A DNA stretch of 64,000 bases from Eisenbergiella tayi (GTDB lineage Bacteria; Bacillota; Clostridia; Lachnospirales; Lachnospiraceae). Of the stretch, positions 23,083 to 32,338 are shown piece by piece. The notes beneath the pieces were generated by a model, which was not told where the DNA came from, did not search any database, and saw only the letters and a list, made by a program, of their open reading frames with translations. A program made the translations under genes and the position numbers. The stretch lies in the NCBI RefSeq assembly GCF_001881565.1, contig NZ_MPDJ01000004.1, positions 101,105 to 165,104 of the forward strand, read 5' to 3'. The number at the start of each line of letters is the position of its first letter. Position 1 is the first letter of the stretch.

Positions 23083-26000
23083 ATGAATAATGCAATGAAT
23101 TATACTCTGGGAATTGACATTGGTTCCACAACAGTCAAAATTGCTATCCTGAATGAGGCCCATCATATACTTTTTTCCGATTATAAAAGACATTTTGCCA
23201 ACATTCAGGAGACCCTGTCCGAGCTGTTAAAAGACAGTCTTTCCCAATTAGGAAATATTACCCTTCATCCCATGATTACCGGATCCGGCGGGCTTACGCT
23301 GGCCAACCATCTTGGCGTGCCTTTTGTCCAGGAAGTTATCGCTGTATCCACCGCCCTTCAGGATCTGGCCCCGCAGACGGATGTTGCCATCGAGCTGGGC
23401 GGCGAGGATGCCAAAATCATTTATTTCGAAAACGGGAATGTAGAGCAGCGAATGAACGGTATCTGCGCAGGCGGTACCGGTTCTTTTATTGATCAGATGG
23501 CCTCTCTGCTTCAGACTGATGCGGCAGGGCTTAATGAGTATGCCAAAAACTATAAATCCCTGTACACCATAGCCGCCAGATGCGGTGTATTTGCCAAATC
23601 CGACATTCAGCCCCTTATTAATGAAGGAGCCACCAAAGAGGATCTCTCCGCTTCCATTTTTCAGGCTGTGGTCAACCAGACGATAAGCGGACTTGCCTGC
23701 GGTAAGCCAATCCGCGGACATGTCGCCTTTCTGGGCGGTCCGCTTCATTTTCTTTCCGAATTAAAGACCGCTTTTGTACGTACGCTGAAGCTGGACGAGG
23801 AGCATACGATTGAAGCGGATAATTCCCATCTGTTCGCCGCTATCGGTTCCGCCTTAAATGCAAAGGAAGAGGTTTTTGTCACGTTAGAGGAAATGGTGCA
23901 GAAGCTGTCCTCCGGCATTAAGATGGAATTTGAAGTGGAACGAATGGATCCTCTCTTCTCTTCCGATGAAGAATACGAATTCTTCCGCACCAGGCATGAC
24001 AGCCATTGCGTGAAAACCGCATCTCTGGATGATTATGTCGGCAACTGCTATCTGGGGATCGATGCGGGAAGCACCACGACAAAGGTAGCCCTGGTGGGTG
24101 AAGACGGCTCCCTGCTGTATTCCTTCTACAGCAATAATAACGGCAGCCCGTTAAAGACTGCGATCGGAGCCATACAGGATATTTATTCCCAGCTTCCCCG
24201 CGGCGCCAGGATCGTCCGTTCCTGCTCTACCGGTTATGGCGAGGCTCTGATGAAAGCCGCATTCCTGCTGGATGACGGCGAGGTGGAAACCGTGGCCCAT
24301 TACCATGCCGCCGCCTTTTTTGATCCGGAGGTTGATTGTATTCTGGACATCGGCGGCCAGGATATGAAGTGTATTAAAATTAAAAACGGAACGGTTGACA
24401 GCGTACAGCTGAACGAAGCCTGTTCCTCTGGCTGCGGATCCTTTATCGAAACCTTTGCCAAGTCACTGAATTACAGTGTGCAGGATTTTGCCAAGGCGGC
24501 GCTTTTTGCGAAACATCCCATTGATCTAGGAACCCGCTGTACCGTATTTATGAATTCCAAGGTTAAACAGGCCCAGAAGGAAGGCGCGGAGGTTTCCGAC
24601 ATATCCGCAGGCCTTGCTTATTCGGTTATAAAGAATGCATTATTTAAGGTAATCAAGGTATCTGATGCTTCTGAGCTGGGGAACCGGATCGTTGTTCAGG
24701 GCGGTACCTTCTATAATGATGCCGTGCTGAGAAGCTTTGAAAAAATTGCGGGCTGCGAGGCTGTCCGTCCCGATATCGCCGGTATCATGGGTGCTTTCGG
24801 AGCCGCCCTGATCGCCCGTGACAATTACAGCGCCGGTTATCAGACCACCATGCTGAACATCGACCAGATCAATTCCCTGGAGTTTGAAACGAGCATGGCA
24901 AAATGTAAGGGCTGTACCAATCACTGCCGTCTTACCATAAACCGTTTTTCCGGCGGACGCCAGTATATCTCCGGCAACCGCTGTGAAAGAGGGCTGGGAA
25001 AGCCTAAGAACCCAAGCCAGGTTCCCAACCTGTTTGAATATAAGCTGAAAAGGCTGTTTTCCTATGAACCGCTGTCGGCAGATAAAGCGGAAAGAGGACG
25101 TGTGGGGATTCCCCGCGTGCTGAACATGTATGAGAATTATCCGTTCTGGTATACCTTTTTTACAGAACTGAAATATCAGGTGGTTCTCTCCCCCAGCTCC
25201 ACGCACAGTATCTATGAGCTGGGAATTGAATCCATCCCCAGCGAATCCGAATGCTATCCGGCCAAGCTGGCCCATGGACATGTATCCTGGCTGATTAAAC
25301 AGGGCGTTGACTTCATCTTCTATCCCGCTCTCTTTTACGAAAGAAATGAGACGCCGGATGCCAGCAATCATTACAATTGCCCTATCGTCACCTCCTATTC
25401 GGAAAACATCAAGAATAATGTGGATGAAATCGGCCGCGGCGAAGCAGTCCTGCGCAATCCATTTATGGCTTTCACTAATCTGGAAGTTGCCGAAAAGGAA
25501 TTGATCAAAGAATTTTCCGAGCTGCCTGAAGAAGAAGTGCTCCGGGCGGCGGAAAAAGGCTGGGCGGAAATGACCGCTTCCAGAGAGGATATTAAGAGAA
25601 AGGGTGAGGAAGTCCTGTCCTACATGGAGGAAACAGGCACTCAGGGTATCGTCCTGGCGGGAAGGCCTTATCATCTGGATCCGGAAATCAACCATGGTAT
25701 CCCTGAACTGATTACCTCCTACGGCCTGGCTGTCCTTACCGAAGATTCCGTATCCCATCTGGGCAAGCCGGAACGGCCCCTGATTGTATCGGATCAGTGG
25801 ATGTATCATTCCAGACTGTACTCTGCTGCTTCTTTTGTCCGCACAAGGGACGACCTGAACCTGATTCAGCTGAATTCCTTTGGCTGCGGGCTGGATGCCG
25901 TTACCACGGATCAGGTAAACGATATTCTCACCGGTTCAGGCAAAATTTACACCTGTCTGAAAATTGACGAGGTAAATAACCTGGGGGCTGCCAGAATCCG

Positions 26001-27330
26001 TATCCGTTCCCTGCTTTCCGCGATTAAATCAAAGGAAAAGAAAAAGGAAAAACGGACCATCACCTCCACTGCCCTTCACAGGGTCATCTTTACGGAAGAG
26101 ATGCGCAAAGATTATACTCTTTTGTGCCCGCAGATGTCTCCGATTCATTTTGAACTTCTGGAGGCGGCCTTCAACGCCTGCGGCTATCGTGTGGAGGTCC
26201 TTCCCAATGATAACCGGCATGCCATTGACATGGGGCTTAAGTATGTCAACAATGATGCCTGCTATCCTTCCCTGCTTGTAATCGGACAGATTATGGAAGC
26301 TCTTTTGTCAGGTAAGTACGATTTAAATAAGGTCGCCGTCATCATGTCCCAGACCGGAGGCGGCTGCCGTGCCACCAACTATGTAGGCTTCATCCGCCGT
26401 GCCCTTGCCAAGGCAGGAATGGAGCAGGTTCCCGTTATTTCCATCAATATGGCGGGAATCGAAAGCAATCCGGGCTTTAAGCTCAATCTGGATGTACTGC
26501 TGCGCGGTGTTTACGGCGCGGTATTCGGAGACATTTTCATGCGCTGCGTATACCGCATGCGTCCTTATGAAAAAGAATCCGGAAGCGTCAATGCCTGTCA
26601 TCGTAAATGGGTGGAAACCTGTAAAGCTTTCGTGAAGTCAAAGCATCCCGGATTCCCCAAATTCTTCCGTTTATGCCGGGAGATCATAGAGGACTTTGAC
26701 GCCATCCCTATTACCGATGAGATAAAGCCCAAGGTCGGCATTGTAGGAGAAATTCTTGTCAAGTTTGCCCCTGCCGCCAATAATCATCTGGTGGATCTTC
26801 TGGAATCGGAAGGGGCTGAGGCTGTAGTTCCTGATTTGCTTGATTTCATGTTTTACTGCTTCTATAACCAGCTGTATAAGGCGGAGCATTTGGGAACCAG
26901 CAAAAAATCTGCATTTACGGCCAAGGCCGGAATCAAAGCCATGCAGTGGGTGCGTTCCGGGGCTGCCAAAGCCTTTGAAAAATCCCGTCATTTCCATGCG
27001 CCGGCCAGGATTGACGACATTGCTTCCTATGCCGCTCCCATTGTTTCCATCGGCAATCAGACCGGTGAAGGCTGGTTCCTTACCGGGGAAATGGTGGAGC
27101 TTATTAAGACAGGCACCAGCAATATCGTATGTACCCAGCCGTTCGGATGCCTTCCCAACCACGTGGTCGGCAAGGGGGTAATAAAAGAGCTGCGCAAGCG
27201 TTATCCCAAATCCAATATTGTTGCCATTGATTACGATCCCGGAGCCAGTGAAGTTAATCAGCTGAACCGGATCAAGCTGATGCTCTCCACCGCACAGAAA
27301 AACCTGCAGAAGGAACAGCATCCTGAATAA
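23083..27330 (+). CDS. Large acyl-CoA dehydratase activase-related protein (BadF/HgdC type, DUF2229)
   Basis: 1415 residues. Two ASKHA ATPase modules are fused: the first opens LGIDIGSTTVKIAI (about 8) and has GICAGGTGSFIDQM...ARCGVF; the second opens YLGIDAGSTTTKVAL (about 323) and has ACSSGCGSFIETFA...TRCTVF. Each keeps the paired Cys that hold a bridging [4Fe-4S] cluster in HgdC-type activases. A CKGCTNHC motif follows, then a DUF2229 region (YENYPFWYTFF...ESECYPAKLAHGHV) and an HgdB-like domain (NNDACYPSLLVIGQ...GGGCRATNY). Family members use ATP to push an electron into 2-hydroxyacyl-CoA dehydratase-type enzymes. No dehydratase genes adjoin. It is monocistronic with its own promoter and terminator. 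The substrate is unknown. Confidence 0.9.
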   Translation: MNNAMNYTLGIDIGSTTVKIAILNEAHHILFSDYKRHFANIQETLSELLKDSLSQLGNITLHPMITGSGGLTLANHLGVPFVQEVIAVSTALQDLAPQTDVAIELGGEDAKIIYFENGNVEQRMNGICAGGTGSFIDQMASLLQTDAAGLNEYAKNYKSLYTIAARCGVFAKSDIQPLINEGATKEDLSASIFQAVVNQTISGLACGKPIRGHVAFLGGPLHFLSELKTAFVRTLKLDEEHTIEADNSHLFAAIGSALNAKEEVFVTLEEMVQKLSSGIKMEFEVERMDPLFSSDEEYEFFRTRHDSHCVKTASLDDYVGNCYLGIDAGSTTTKVALVGEDGSLLYSFYSNNNGSPLKTAIGAIQDIYSQLPRGARIVRSCSTGYGEALMKAAFLLDDGEVETVAHYHAAAFFDPEVDCILDIGGQDMKCIKIKNGTVDSVQLNEACSSGCGSFIETFAKSLNYSVQDFAKAALFAKHPIDLGTRCTVFMNSKVKQAQKEGAEVSDISAGLAYSVIKNALFKVIKVSDASELGNRIVVQGGTFYNDAVLRSFEKIAGCEAVRPDIAGIMGAFGAALIARDNYSAGYQTTMLNIDQINSLEFETSMAKCKGCTNHCRLTINRFSGGRQYISGNRCERGLGKPKNPSQVPNLFEYKLKRLFSYEPLSADKAERGRVGIPRVLNMYENYPFWYTFFTELKYQVVLSPSSTHSIYELGIESIPSESECYPAKLAHGHVSWLIKQGVDFIFYPALFYERNETPDASNHYNCPIVTSYSENIKNNVDEIGRGEAVLRNPFMAFTNLEVAEKELIKEFSELPEEEVLRAAEKGWAEMTASREDIKRKGEEVLSYMEETGTQGIVLAGRPYHLDPEINHGIPELITSYGLAVLTEDSVSHLGKPERPLIVSDQWMYHSRLYSAASFVRTRDDLNLIQLNSFGCGLDAVTTDQVNDILTGSGKIYTCLKIDEVNNLGAARIRIRSLLSAIKSKEKKKEKRTITSTALHRVIFTEEMRKDYTLLCPQMSPIHFELLEAAFNACGYRVEVLPNDNRHAIDMGLKYVNNDACYPSLLVIGQIMEALLSGKYDLNKVAVIMSQTGGGCRATNYVGFIRRALAKAGMEQVPVISINMAGIESNPGFKLNLDVLLRGVYGAVFGDIFMRCVYRMRPYEKESGSVNACHRKWVETCKAFVKSKHPGFPKFFRLCREIIEDFDAIPITDEIKPKVGIVGEILVKFAPAANNHLVDLLESEGAEAVVPDLLDFMFYCFYNQLYKAEHLGTSKKSAFTAKAGIKAMQWVRSGAAKAFEKSRHFHAPARIDDIASYAAPIVSIGNQTGEGWFLTGEMVELIKTGTSNIVCTQPFGCLPNHVVGKGVIKELRKRYPKSNIVAIDYDPGASEVNQLNRIKLMLSTAQKNLQKEQHPE

Positions 27331-27369
27331 AGTTACTGCATTATGTGCCTGCAGGCATCAGTCAAGGCA

Positions 27370-27410
27370 CAAAAAAAGGCTGTCAGTATCAAGCTGGCAG
27401 CCTTTTTTGT
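27370..27410. terminator. Bidirectional terminator between convergent genes
   Basis: AAAAAAAGGCTGTCAG pairs with CTGGCAGCCTTTTTT. It serves the activase gene on plus and the small-protein operon on minus. Confidence 0.9.
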
Positions 27411-27438
27411 GTCCTTAAAGAACCTATTGCGGTAAAAA

Positions 27439-27705
27439 TTATATCTTTGCTTCGGCTCTCATCTTCTTCCCGGCAGCACGGGCTTCCGCCTCTGCTTTAT
27501 GCCTTTCATCGGCTGCTGCCTGTTCCCTGGCTATCCTCTTCTTCGCATCCTCAATGGACTCACCCTCATGAGTCAGGTATTGATCGACGAACTTATCCTC
27601 AATCTTCGTATAAGTGCCCACAACACGATTCTCAATCCCCTTATAACCGTTTACCACGGTTTCTGCAATTTTTTTGTTTGCTTTTATTAATTTCGATTTA
27701 GCCAT
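27439..27705 (-). CDS. Small charged helical protein, unknown function
   Basis: 88 residues, starting at ATG 27705 with AGGAGG upstream. An N-terminal half MAKSKLIKANKKIAETVVNGYKG...YTKIEDKFVDQYL is followed by an Ala/Glu/Arg/Lys-rich helix (EDAKKRIAREQAAADERHKAEAEARAAGKK) predicted to be a single long coil. No signal peptide. It is last in a three-gene unit after a 25-residue membrane peptide and a four-helix membrane protein, so it may be their cytoplasmic partner. Confidence 0.7.
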   Translation of the reverse strand: MAKSKLIKANKKIAETVVNGYKGIENRVVGTYTKIEDKFVDQYLTHEGESIEDAKKRIAREQAAADERHKAEAEARAAGKKMRAEAKI

Positions 27706-27771
27706 TACAATTTCCTCCTGGTGTTTGTAAACTTTTTGATACAGCATATATCCTGACAAAACAGCTCTGCT

Positions 27772-28140
27772 TTACTTAATCCCCTTACAAATCGGGATGA
27801 GGCACAGAAGCAATACCATACCGGCAAGGCCTGCGAAAATACCGGGAACCAGCAATTCCCAAACCATAACCATGCACATGCCTGTGCCGAATGCCAGGGC
27901 TCCGGCAATTCCGAGAAGCATCGTACCGATTGCCTTACCGTTCAGCCGAATGGCCGGTTTTCCTTCCATCCTGCGGCGGACAATCAGCATGGCCAGTAAT
28001 ACAACAGCACCAACAATACCGATTACAACGCCCTGTGTGAAAGCATTCCACTGGGGAAGCAGACACATACACATTCCGATGGCAAATAAAATCCCGCCGA
28101 TGGTACTCATAATCATAGATACAAAATTTTTCTTTTTCAT
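27772..28140 (-). CDS. Four-helix membrane protein with internal duplication
   Basis: A 122-residue hydrophobic protein with four predicted helices in two similar halves: GGILFAIGMCMCLLPQW then GALAFGTGMCMVMVWEL, each followed by a Gly-rich helix (VVIGIVGAVVLLAMLIV; IFAGLAGMVLLLCLI). A basic linker RRRMEGKPAIR joins them. The repeated GMCM motif is distinctive. It lies between the 25-residue peptide gene and the 88-residue protein gene, same strand. Not recognised as a named family. Confidence 0.7.
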   Translation of the reverse strand: MKKKNFVSMIMSTIGGILFAIGMCMCLLPQWNAFTQGVVIGIVGAVVLLAMLIVRRRMEGKPAIRLNGKAIGTMLLGIAGALAFGTGMCMVMVWELLVPGIFAGLAGMVLLLCLIPICKGIK

Positions 28141-28171
28141 AGTTTTTATCCTTTATTATTTTTTATTTGGC

Positions 28172-28249
28172 TTACTTCTTTTTGATAATAACAGCTACTG
28201 CAGCAATGATGACAATGACAACAGCAGCAATGATAATCTTACTCGTCAT
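28172..28249 (-). CDS. 25-residue single-helix membrane peptide
   Basis: ATG 28249 to TAA 28174-28172 encodes MTSKIIIAAVV..., one hydrophobic helix made almost only of Ile, Val and Ala, ending in KKK. GGGAGG lies 8 bases upstream, and the next gene starts 31 bp after its stop. Size and composition resemble small stress membrane peptides or type I toxins, but a regulator role in the adjacent membrane protein's complex is equally possible. Coding status is supported by the ribosome site and position only. Confidence 0.6.
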   Translation of the reverse strand: MTSKIIIAAVVIVIIAAVAVIIKKK

Positions 28250-28394
28250 TCAGACATCCTCCCTTCTTCAGAATTGGTCTTGCTTTCTTTGATGACTCTA
28301 TATTACAAACGTTTTATGTGTATTTTGCTTGAATTGTGTTTACGAATTATTAATCACACGGCAAGAATCATTCATGGTGGGCTGTCAAAAAAAA

Positions 28395-28414
28395 TCCGCC
28401 GGAAAACCGGCGGA
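28395..28414 (-). terminator. Terminator of the 31.4-28.4 kb operon
   Basis: TCCGCCGG-AAAA-CCGGCGGA, a perfect 8-bp stem followed by eight T on the minus strand. Confidence 0.9.
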
Positions 28415-28431
28415 ATAAAATAATTTTACTA

Positions 28432-28965
28432 TTAAAGAAGTGCGGAGCCCTTTAGGCACAGATCGTAAATTTCATCATATATTGCCTCAATCAGAGGAAC
28501 CACTTTCGCCGTCCGCTTCTGTACCAGTTTCTTATATAAGAAGTACGGTGCGATCCAGCCTGAAAGCCCAGGAACAGCTAAAAGGATGCAAAGCCAGATA
28601 ATCGGCGGACTTGCCACGGCAGCAAAGGTAGCGCCTGCCATAAAAGCCGTTCCCAGGACGCCTGCCGTAAGCGATGCAATACGGGCATTGGCTGTTTTTG
28701 AGCGTTCCAGAGTCTCAATCTCATTCATACATGCTTCAAAGTTGCGCTGCAGCCTGGTCAGTTCCATTTTGTTCATAATTTTCCGGTTGCGTTTCAGATG
28801 AAGCGTGGCCATGCTTCCGGCTTTGGGCAAATCAAAATTATCATCCGCGATCCATCCAAAATTCTTATATCCGTCCAGGTACATGGAAACACGGCTTTGC
28901 TCCACGGAAAGCTCTTTATACTCATAGCCAAGGAACTCACTGTCTCTGTTATTCGCTTCATTCAT
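28432..28965 (-). CDS. Membrane protein downstream of the sensor kinase, unknown function
   Basis: 177 residues: a soluble N-terminus with a likely helical region (RNRKIMNKMELTRLQRNFEACMNEIETLERSK), two close membrane helices (about 95-118 and 120-142; ASLTAGVLGTAFMAGATFAAVAS, IIWLCILLAVPGLSGWIAPYF) and a helical tail. Its start overlaps the kinase stop by 8 bp, so it is translationally coupled to the two-component system and is the last gene before the terminator. It is probably part of the same response. Confidence 0.7.
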   Translation of the reverse strand: MNEANNRDSEFLGYEYKELSVEQSRVSMYLDGYKNFGWIADDNFDLPKAGSMATLHLKRNRKIMNKMELTRLQRNFEACMNEIETLERSKTANARIASLTAGVLGTAFMAGATFAAVASPPIIWLCILLAVPGLSGWIAPYFLYKKLVQKRTAKVVPLIEAIYDEIYDLCLKGSALL

Positions 28966-30043
28966 TTTCCAGTTCTCCCCTTAATGGAATGGTAACTGTA
29001 AATTTCGTACCCTTCCCCCATTTACTCTCTGCCGCTACAGTACAGTCGTTAATTTGTAAAATTCTCAGGACAAGGGCCAGTCCCAGCCCATTTCCTTCCG
29101 TGGAATGGGAGGTATCCCCCTGATAAAACTTATCAAACATATGCCGGAGCGTTTCATCGTTCATACCGCAGCCGGTATCGGAAATTTCCACAATTGCCTG
29201 ATTTTTTTCTGAAGTCTGGCGAAGAATTACCGTTCCGCCCGATTCTGTGAACTTCAGCGCATTGGAAATAAGATTATTCCACACAAGCTCCATAAGGCTG
29301 GCATCCGCGCGAATGACGGCGGAATCTTCCATTTCCGCAATAAATTCTATGTTTTTCTTTTCCCATTGTGCTTCAAATCCCAGCGCGCATTCACAAAGCT
29401 GCTCACAAAGATCATATTCTTCCGGCACCGCCTGAATTGTCTGTTTTTCCAGTTTATTCAGCTTCAGCAGATTGGTAATCAGATCAGAAAGTTTATGGGT
29501 GGTGTGAACGATAGTATCCATACAGCGTCGCTGTTCATCCTCAGATAAATTCCCCTTCTGCAGGAGCTGGGCTGAATTTTGAATGACCGCAATGGGTGTT
29601 TTGATTTCATGGGAAACATTGGAAAAGAAATCGGTTTTCAGTGTCTCAATGCTCCCAAGCTCTGCGACCATTTTATTAAAATTTAAAAACATGGTGTCAA
29701 GGTAATCGTACCGGTCTGCCGTATGTATAGCCGGCAAATAAATTGAAAAGTCACCGGCGGCCACTCTGGCGGTAGCCTCGGCCAGCATCTGCATCGGTTC
29801 ATCATAGGTCTGCTTCATCCGGTACCGTGTATACATTGTAAGGCCAAAGGCGACCGATGCCCAGTAGACGATAGGTACAATGGATTGTACTGTATCATTC
29901 CATTTAAGTGTTCCCATCAGAACAATTAATCCGCTGTGAAGTCCGGACATAAGCAGAAGAAATCCAAAATGAATAAAGAAAAGTGACACGGGAAAACGAG
30001 TTTTCTTTCCTTTTTTCCGCCGTTCCTTTGTATTTTCACTCAT
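28958..30043 (-). CDS. Sensor histidine kinase (HAMP, HisKA, HATPase)
   Basis: 361 residues. Two membrane helices (about 19-41 and 52-70) enclose a very short outer loop, followed by a HAMP-like linker (YDEPMQMLAEATARVAAGDFSIYL). The H-box FSNVSHEIKTPIAVIQNS carries the phosphoacceptor His. The ATPase has an N-box (LVWNNLISNALKFTESGG), G1 (ISDTGCGM) and G2 (GNGLGLALV). Its start overlaps the response-regulator stop by 4 bp (ATGA). The tiny sensor loop suggests signal input from a partner membrane protein, for which the first gene of the operon is a candidate. Confidence 0.93.
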   Translation of the reverse strand: MSENTKERRKKGKKTRFPVSLFFIHFGFLLLMSGLHSGLIVLMGTLKWNDTVQSIVPIVYWASVAFGLTMYTRYRMKQTYDEPMQMLAEATARVAAGDFSIYLPAIHTADRYDYLDTMFLNFNKMVAELGSIETLKTDFFSNVSHEIKTPIAVIQNSAQLLQKGNLSEDEQRRCMDTIVHTTHKLSDLITNLLKLNKLEKQTIQAVPEEYDLCEQLCECALGFEAQWEKKNIEFIAEMEDSAVIRADASLMELVWNNLISNALKFTESGGTVILRQTSEKNQAIVEISDTGCGMNDETLRHMFDKFYQGDTSHSTEGNGLGLALVLRILQINDCTVAAESKWGKGTKFTVTIPLRGELENE

Positions 30044-30711
30044 ATAAGCACCGCCTTGTATCCAAGCCCGCGCACCGTTTTGATCTCGAAACCATCGCAG
30101 CCGGAGAACTTATCCCTCAGCTTTGTCACATAGACATCCACCGCCCTCAGGCTTGTTTCCGACTCAATTCCCCAGAATTCATCCATCAGCTGGGCGCGGG
30201 AAAAGGTTTTGTTAGGATAGGACAGCAGCTTATACAATATATTAAATTCCCTTGTAGTAATCGGGATATCTTCTCCGCCTGCAACGGCGCTCATGGCATC
30301 AGCGTCAAGCTCCAGATTCCCAATGACCAATTTACGCTCCATTTCAATATTGGCGCGGCGAAGCAAAGCCCGCACCCGCAGCAGAAGCTCATCCAACTCG
30401 ATGGGTTTCACCATGTAATCGTCAATTCCCAGCCGAAATCCCTTTTGCTTAGAGGAAAGATCATCTCTTGCCGACATAAATAAAATAGGAATATGCTTAT
30501 TGACCCGGCGCACATTTTCAGCAAATTCAAACCCGTCTGTCCCCGGCATCATGATGTCAGAAATAATCAGCTCATAAAGATTGTTATACATTTCATCATA
30601 TGCTGCATTGGCATTCAGGCAGCCCTTTGCATGAAACCCGCTGTCATTGAGGTAAGTACATACTATCTGATTTAATTTTACATCATCCTCTAATACCAGA
30701 ATATTGATCAT
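30040..30711 (-). CDS. OmpR-family response regulator
   Basis: 223 residues. The receiver domain has an acidic pocket (LEDD), a phospho-Asp in LIISDIMMPG, a switch Ser in LFMSARDD and a conserved Lys in DYMVKPIELDELL. The winged-helix output domain carries LTTREFNILYKLLSYPNKTFSRAQL in the family form ITTREFN and the wing FEIKTVRGLGYK. ATG 30711 is fixed by a 4-bp ATGA overlap with the upstream membrane-protein gene. It pairs with the downstream histidine kinase. Confidence 0.94.
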   Translation of the reverse strand: MINILVLEDDVKLNQIVCTYLNDSGFHAKGCLNANAAYDEMYNNLYELIISDIMMPGTDGFEFAENVRRVNKHIPILFMSARDDLSSKQKGFRLGIDDYMVKPIELDELLLRVRALLRRANIEMERKLVIGNLELDADAMSAVAGGEDIPITTREFNILYKLLSYPNKTFSRAQLMDEFWGIESETSLRAVDVYVTKLRDKFSGCDGFEIKTVRGLGYKAVLI

Positions 30712-31454
30712 GGATACGCCTCCCTGTTGGTTTTCCCTGTTATTAAAGCTTTCATCTGTTTTTTGGAATGGACGGCCATAAAGAAACCAAATAAAAAAAT
30801 CATCATACACACAGCGGCGCCGGTAGCGAGATTCATACGAGTCTGCACCACAGTTTCCATATCAGACCCAAAGGCCGCAAACATCGCCGTCTGAAGGGAA
30901 AGGATGGAAACAAGCGCTGCAGCTAAATTGACCGATTTTATGGCGACGATGAGCGGCGTATGGTTTTTGCGGTTCTTCCCCATATATATGATCGCTTTTG
31001 TCAGGCAGAAAAAATCATATGCTGCGACAGCATAAATCAGCAGCCCATCATATGCAAAAGTGAATCCTTCGGCTGTAATCAGCACCACTATCCCCATCAA
31101 AATAACGGTCATTCCCATAAACACTTCACCGCATACACGGCAGGCTTTCCATTCCTTCCTCATGCGGGCAGCCTGATCGGTCAGAGCAGTTACCTTCCTG
31201 TTCGCCCGCAGCAGTGTAAAACGAATCACACACAGCAGCAGATAATACATGGCGAGCGTGCTCAGCCAATCGGAACCAAAATACCATCCGGCAGCCCCTT
31301 TTGTAAGGGCAAGAAATGCATTGACTCCCAGTGCGCCATAAGCGAAAACAACCGTCCGCAATGAGTAATTGTCATACAAAAGGCCAGCCAGTCTGTTTTT
31401 GTGTATCGCTGATTTGATGATTCTTCGCATCACAGGTCTGTATCCTCCACTCAT
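30708..31454 (-). CDS. Polytopic membrane protein at the head of the two-component operon
   Basis: 248 residues with about six helices (for example VVFAYGALGVNAFLALTKG, VFMGMTVILMGIVVLITAEG, AAVCMMIFLFGFFMAVHS). It has a basic N-terminus and is not a recognised family. The stop overlaps the regulator start, so it is part of the same operon and may be the sensor or transporter linked to the kinase. Start choice is uncertain: ATG 31454 has a poor ribosome site, while GGAGG lies about 10-13 bases before GTG 31433 and ATG 31430. Confidence 0.7.
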   Translation of the reverse strand: MSGGYRPVMRRIIKSAIHKNRLAGLLYDNYSLRTVVFAYGALGVNAFLALTKGAAGWYFGSDWLSTLAMYYLLLCVIRFTLLRANRKVTALTDQAARMRKEWKACRVCGEVFMGMTVILMGIVVLITAEGFTFAYDGLLIYAVAAYDFFCLTKAIIYMGKNRKNHTPLIVAIKSVNLAAALVSILSLQTAMFAAFGSDMETVVQTRMNLATGAAVCMMIFLFGFFMAVHSKKQMKALITGKTNREAYP

Positions 31455-31538
31455 CCGCCGGCATTGTTACAGCTTCATTATACACTGTAATACCTGCGTT
31501 TTGTTTCAGAATTGTTTCTGTTTTATTAATTTTATCAT

Positions 31539-32324
31539 TCAGGATATCTCATAGGTGACGCATGTGGGCCTGCCTGTCCAGGGATCCTTGCTGATGCAGG
31601 CTTTCAGGGAAAAAACCTCTTCCAGCACCGTCGGTGTCATGATTTCCTCCGGCGTGCCCTCATGCAGCACCTTTCCCGCTCGCATGGCAATCATCCGGTC
31701 AGAAAACCTGGCTGCCAGATTCAGGTCATGGATCACCAGGGCAATGGTCTTTCCCCGGGTTTTATTCAGTTTTTCCAAAAGCTTCAGCACTTCCAGCTGG
31801 TGGGCCATATCCAGGTAGGTTGTGGGCTCATCCAGCAGTATGACCTGTGTATCCTGGGCAAGCGCCATGGCGATCCAGGCACGCTGCCGCTGTCCGCCGG
31901 ACAGCGCATCGATATCTCTTTCGGCGAATTCCTCCATATGTGTCATCTCCAGTGCCCGGTCAATGGCCTCATAGTCTTCCTTCCGGAGTCTTCCGAAGCC
32001 TTTTTGGTGCGGATATCTTCCATATGCCACCAGTTCGGCTACCGTCAGTCCTCCCGGGGCCTGCGGCCCCTGGGGAAGAATCGCCATCTGCTTCGCCACC
32101 TCTGCGGCAGGCATCCGGGCTATCATGCCGCCGTCCAGAAGCACCTGCCCGGAACGGACCGGCAGCATGCGGGATAGTGCTTTCAGCAAAGTTGATTTTC
32201 CGCATCCGTTAGGCCCTATGACAGACGTCACACAGCCCCGGGGGATTTCCACATCCATAGACGGAATGATAATATTTTGCTGGTAGGCCACAGAAATGCC
32301 TTTCCCTGTAAGTACAGCATCCAT
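31539..32324 (-). CDS. Iron-siderophore ABC transporter, ATPase (FecE/FhuC type)
   Basis: 261 residues with Walker A GPNGCGKST (37-45), Q-loop LPQGPQ, signature LSGGQRQRAW, Walker B VILLDEPTTYLD and the H-loop His in VIHDLN. The sequence type is that of ATPases for siderophore or vitamin B12 importers. AAAGGAGGAG precedes ATG 32324. It is last of four genes (binding protein, two permeases, ATPase). It supplies energy for import of a ferric chelate, with the exact ligand unknown. Confidence 0.93.
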   Translation of the reverse strand: MDAVLTGKGISVAYQQNIIIPSMDVEIPRGCVTSVIGPNGCGKSTLLKALSRMLPVRSGQVLLDGGMIARMPAAEVAKQMAILPQGPQAPGGLTVAELVAYGRYPHQKGFGRLRKEDYEAIDRALEMTHMEEFAERDIDALSGGQRQRAWIAMALAQDTQVILLDEPTTYLDMAHQLEVLKLLEKLNKTRGKTIALVIHDLNLAARFSDRMIAMRAGKVLHEGTPEEIMTPTVLEEVFSLKACISKDPWTGRPTCVTYEIS

Positions 32325-32338
32325 GCTGCTCTCCTCCT

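Noticed and set aside
24640..25809. Minus-strand open frame of 389 codons
   Set aside because: Antisense to the activase gene; composition is that of a mirror frame and no homology is apparent.
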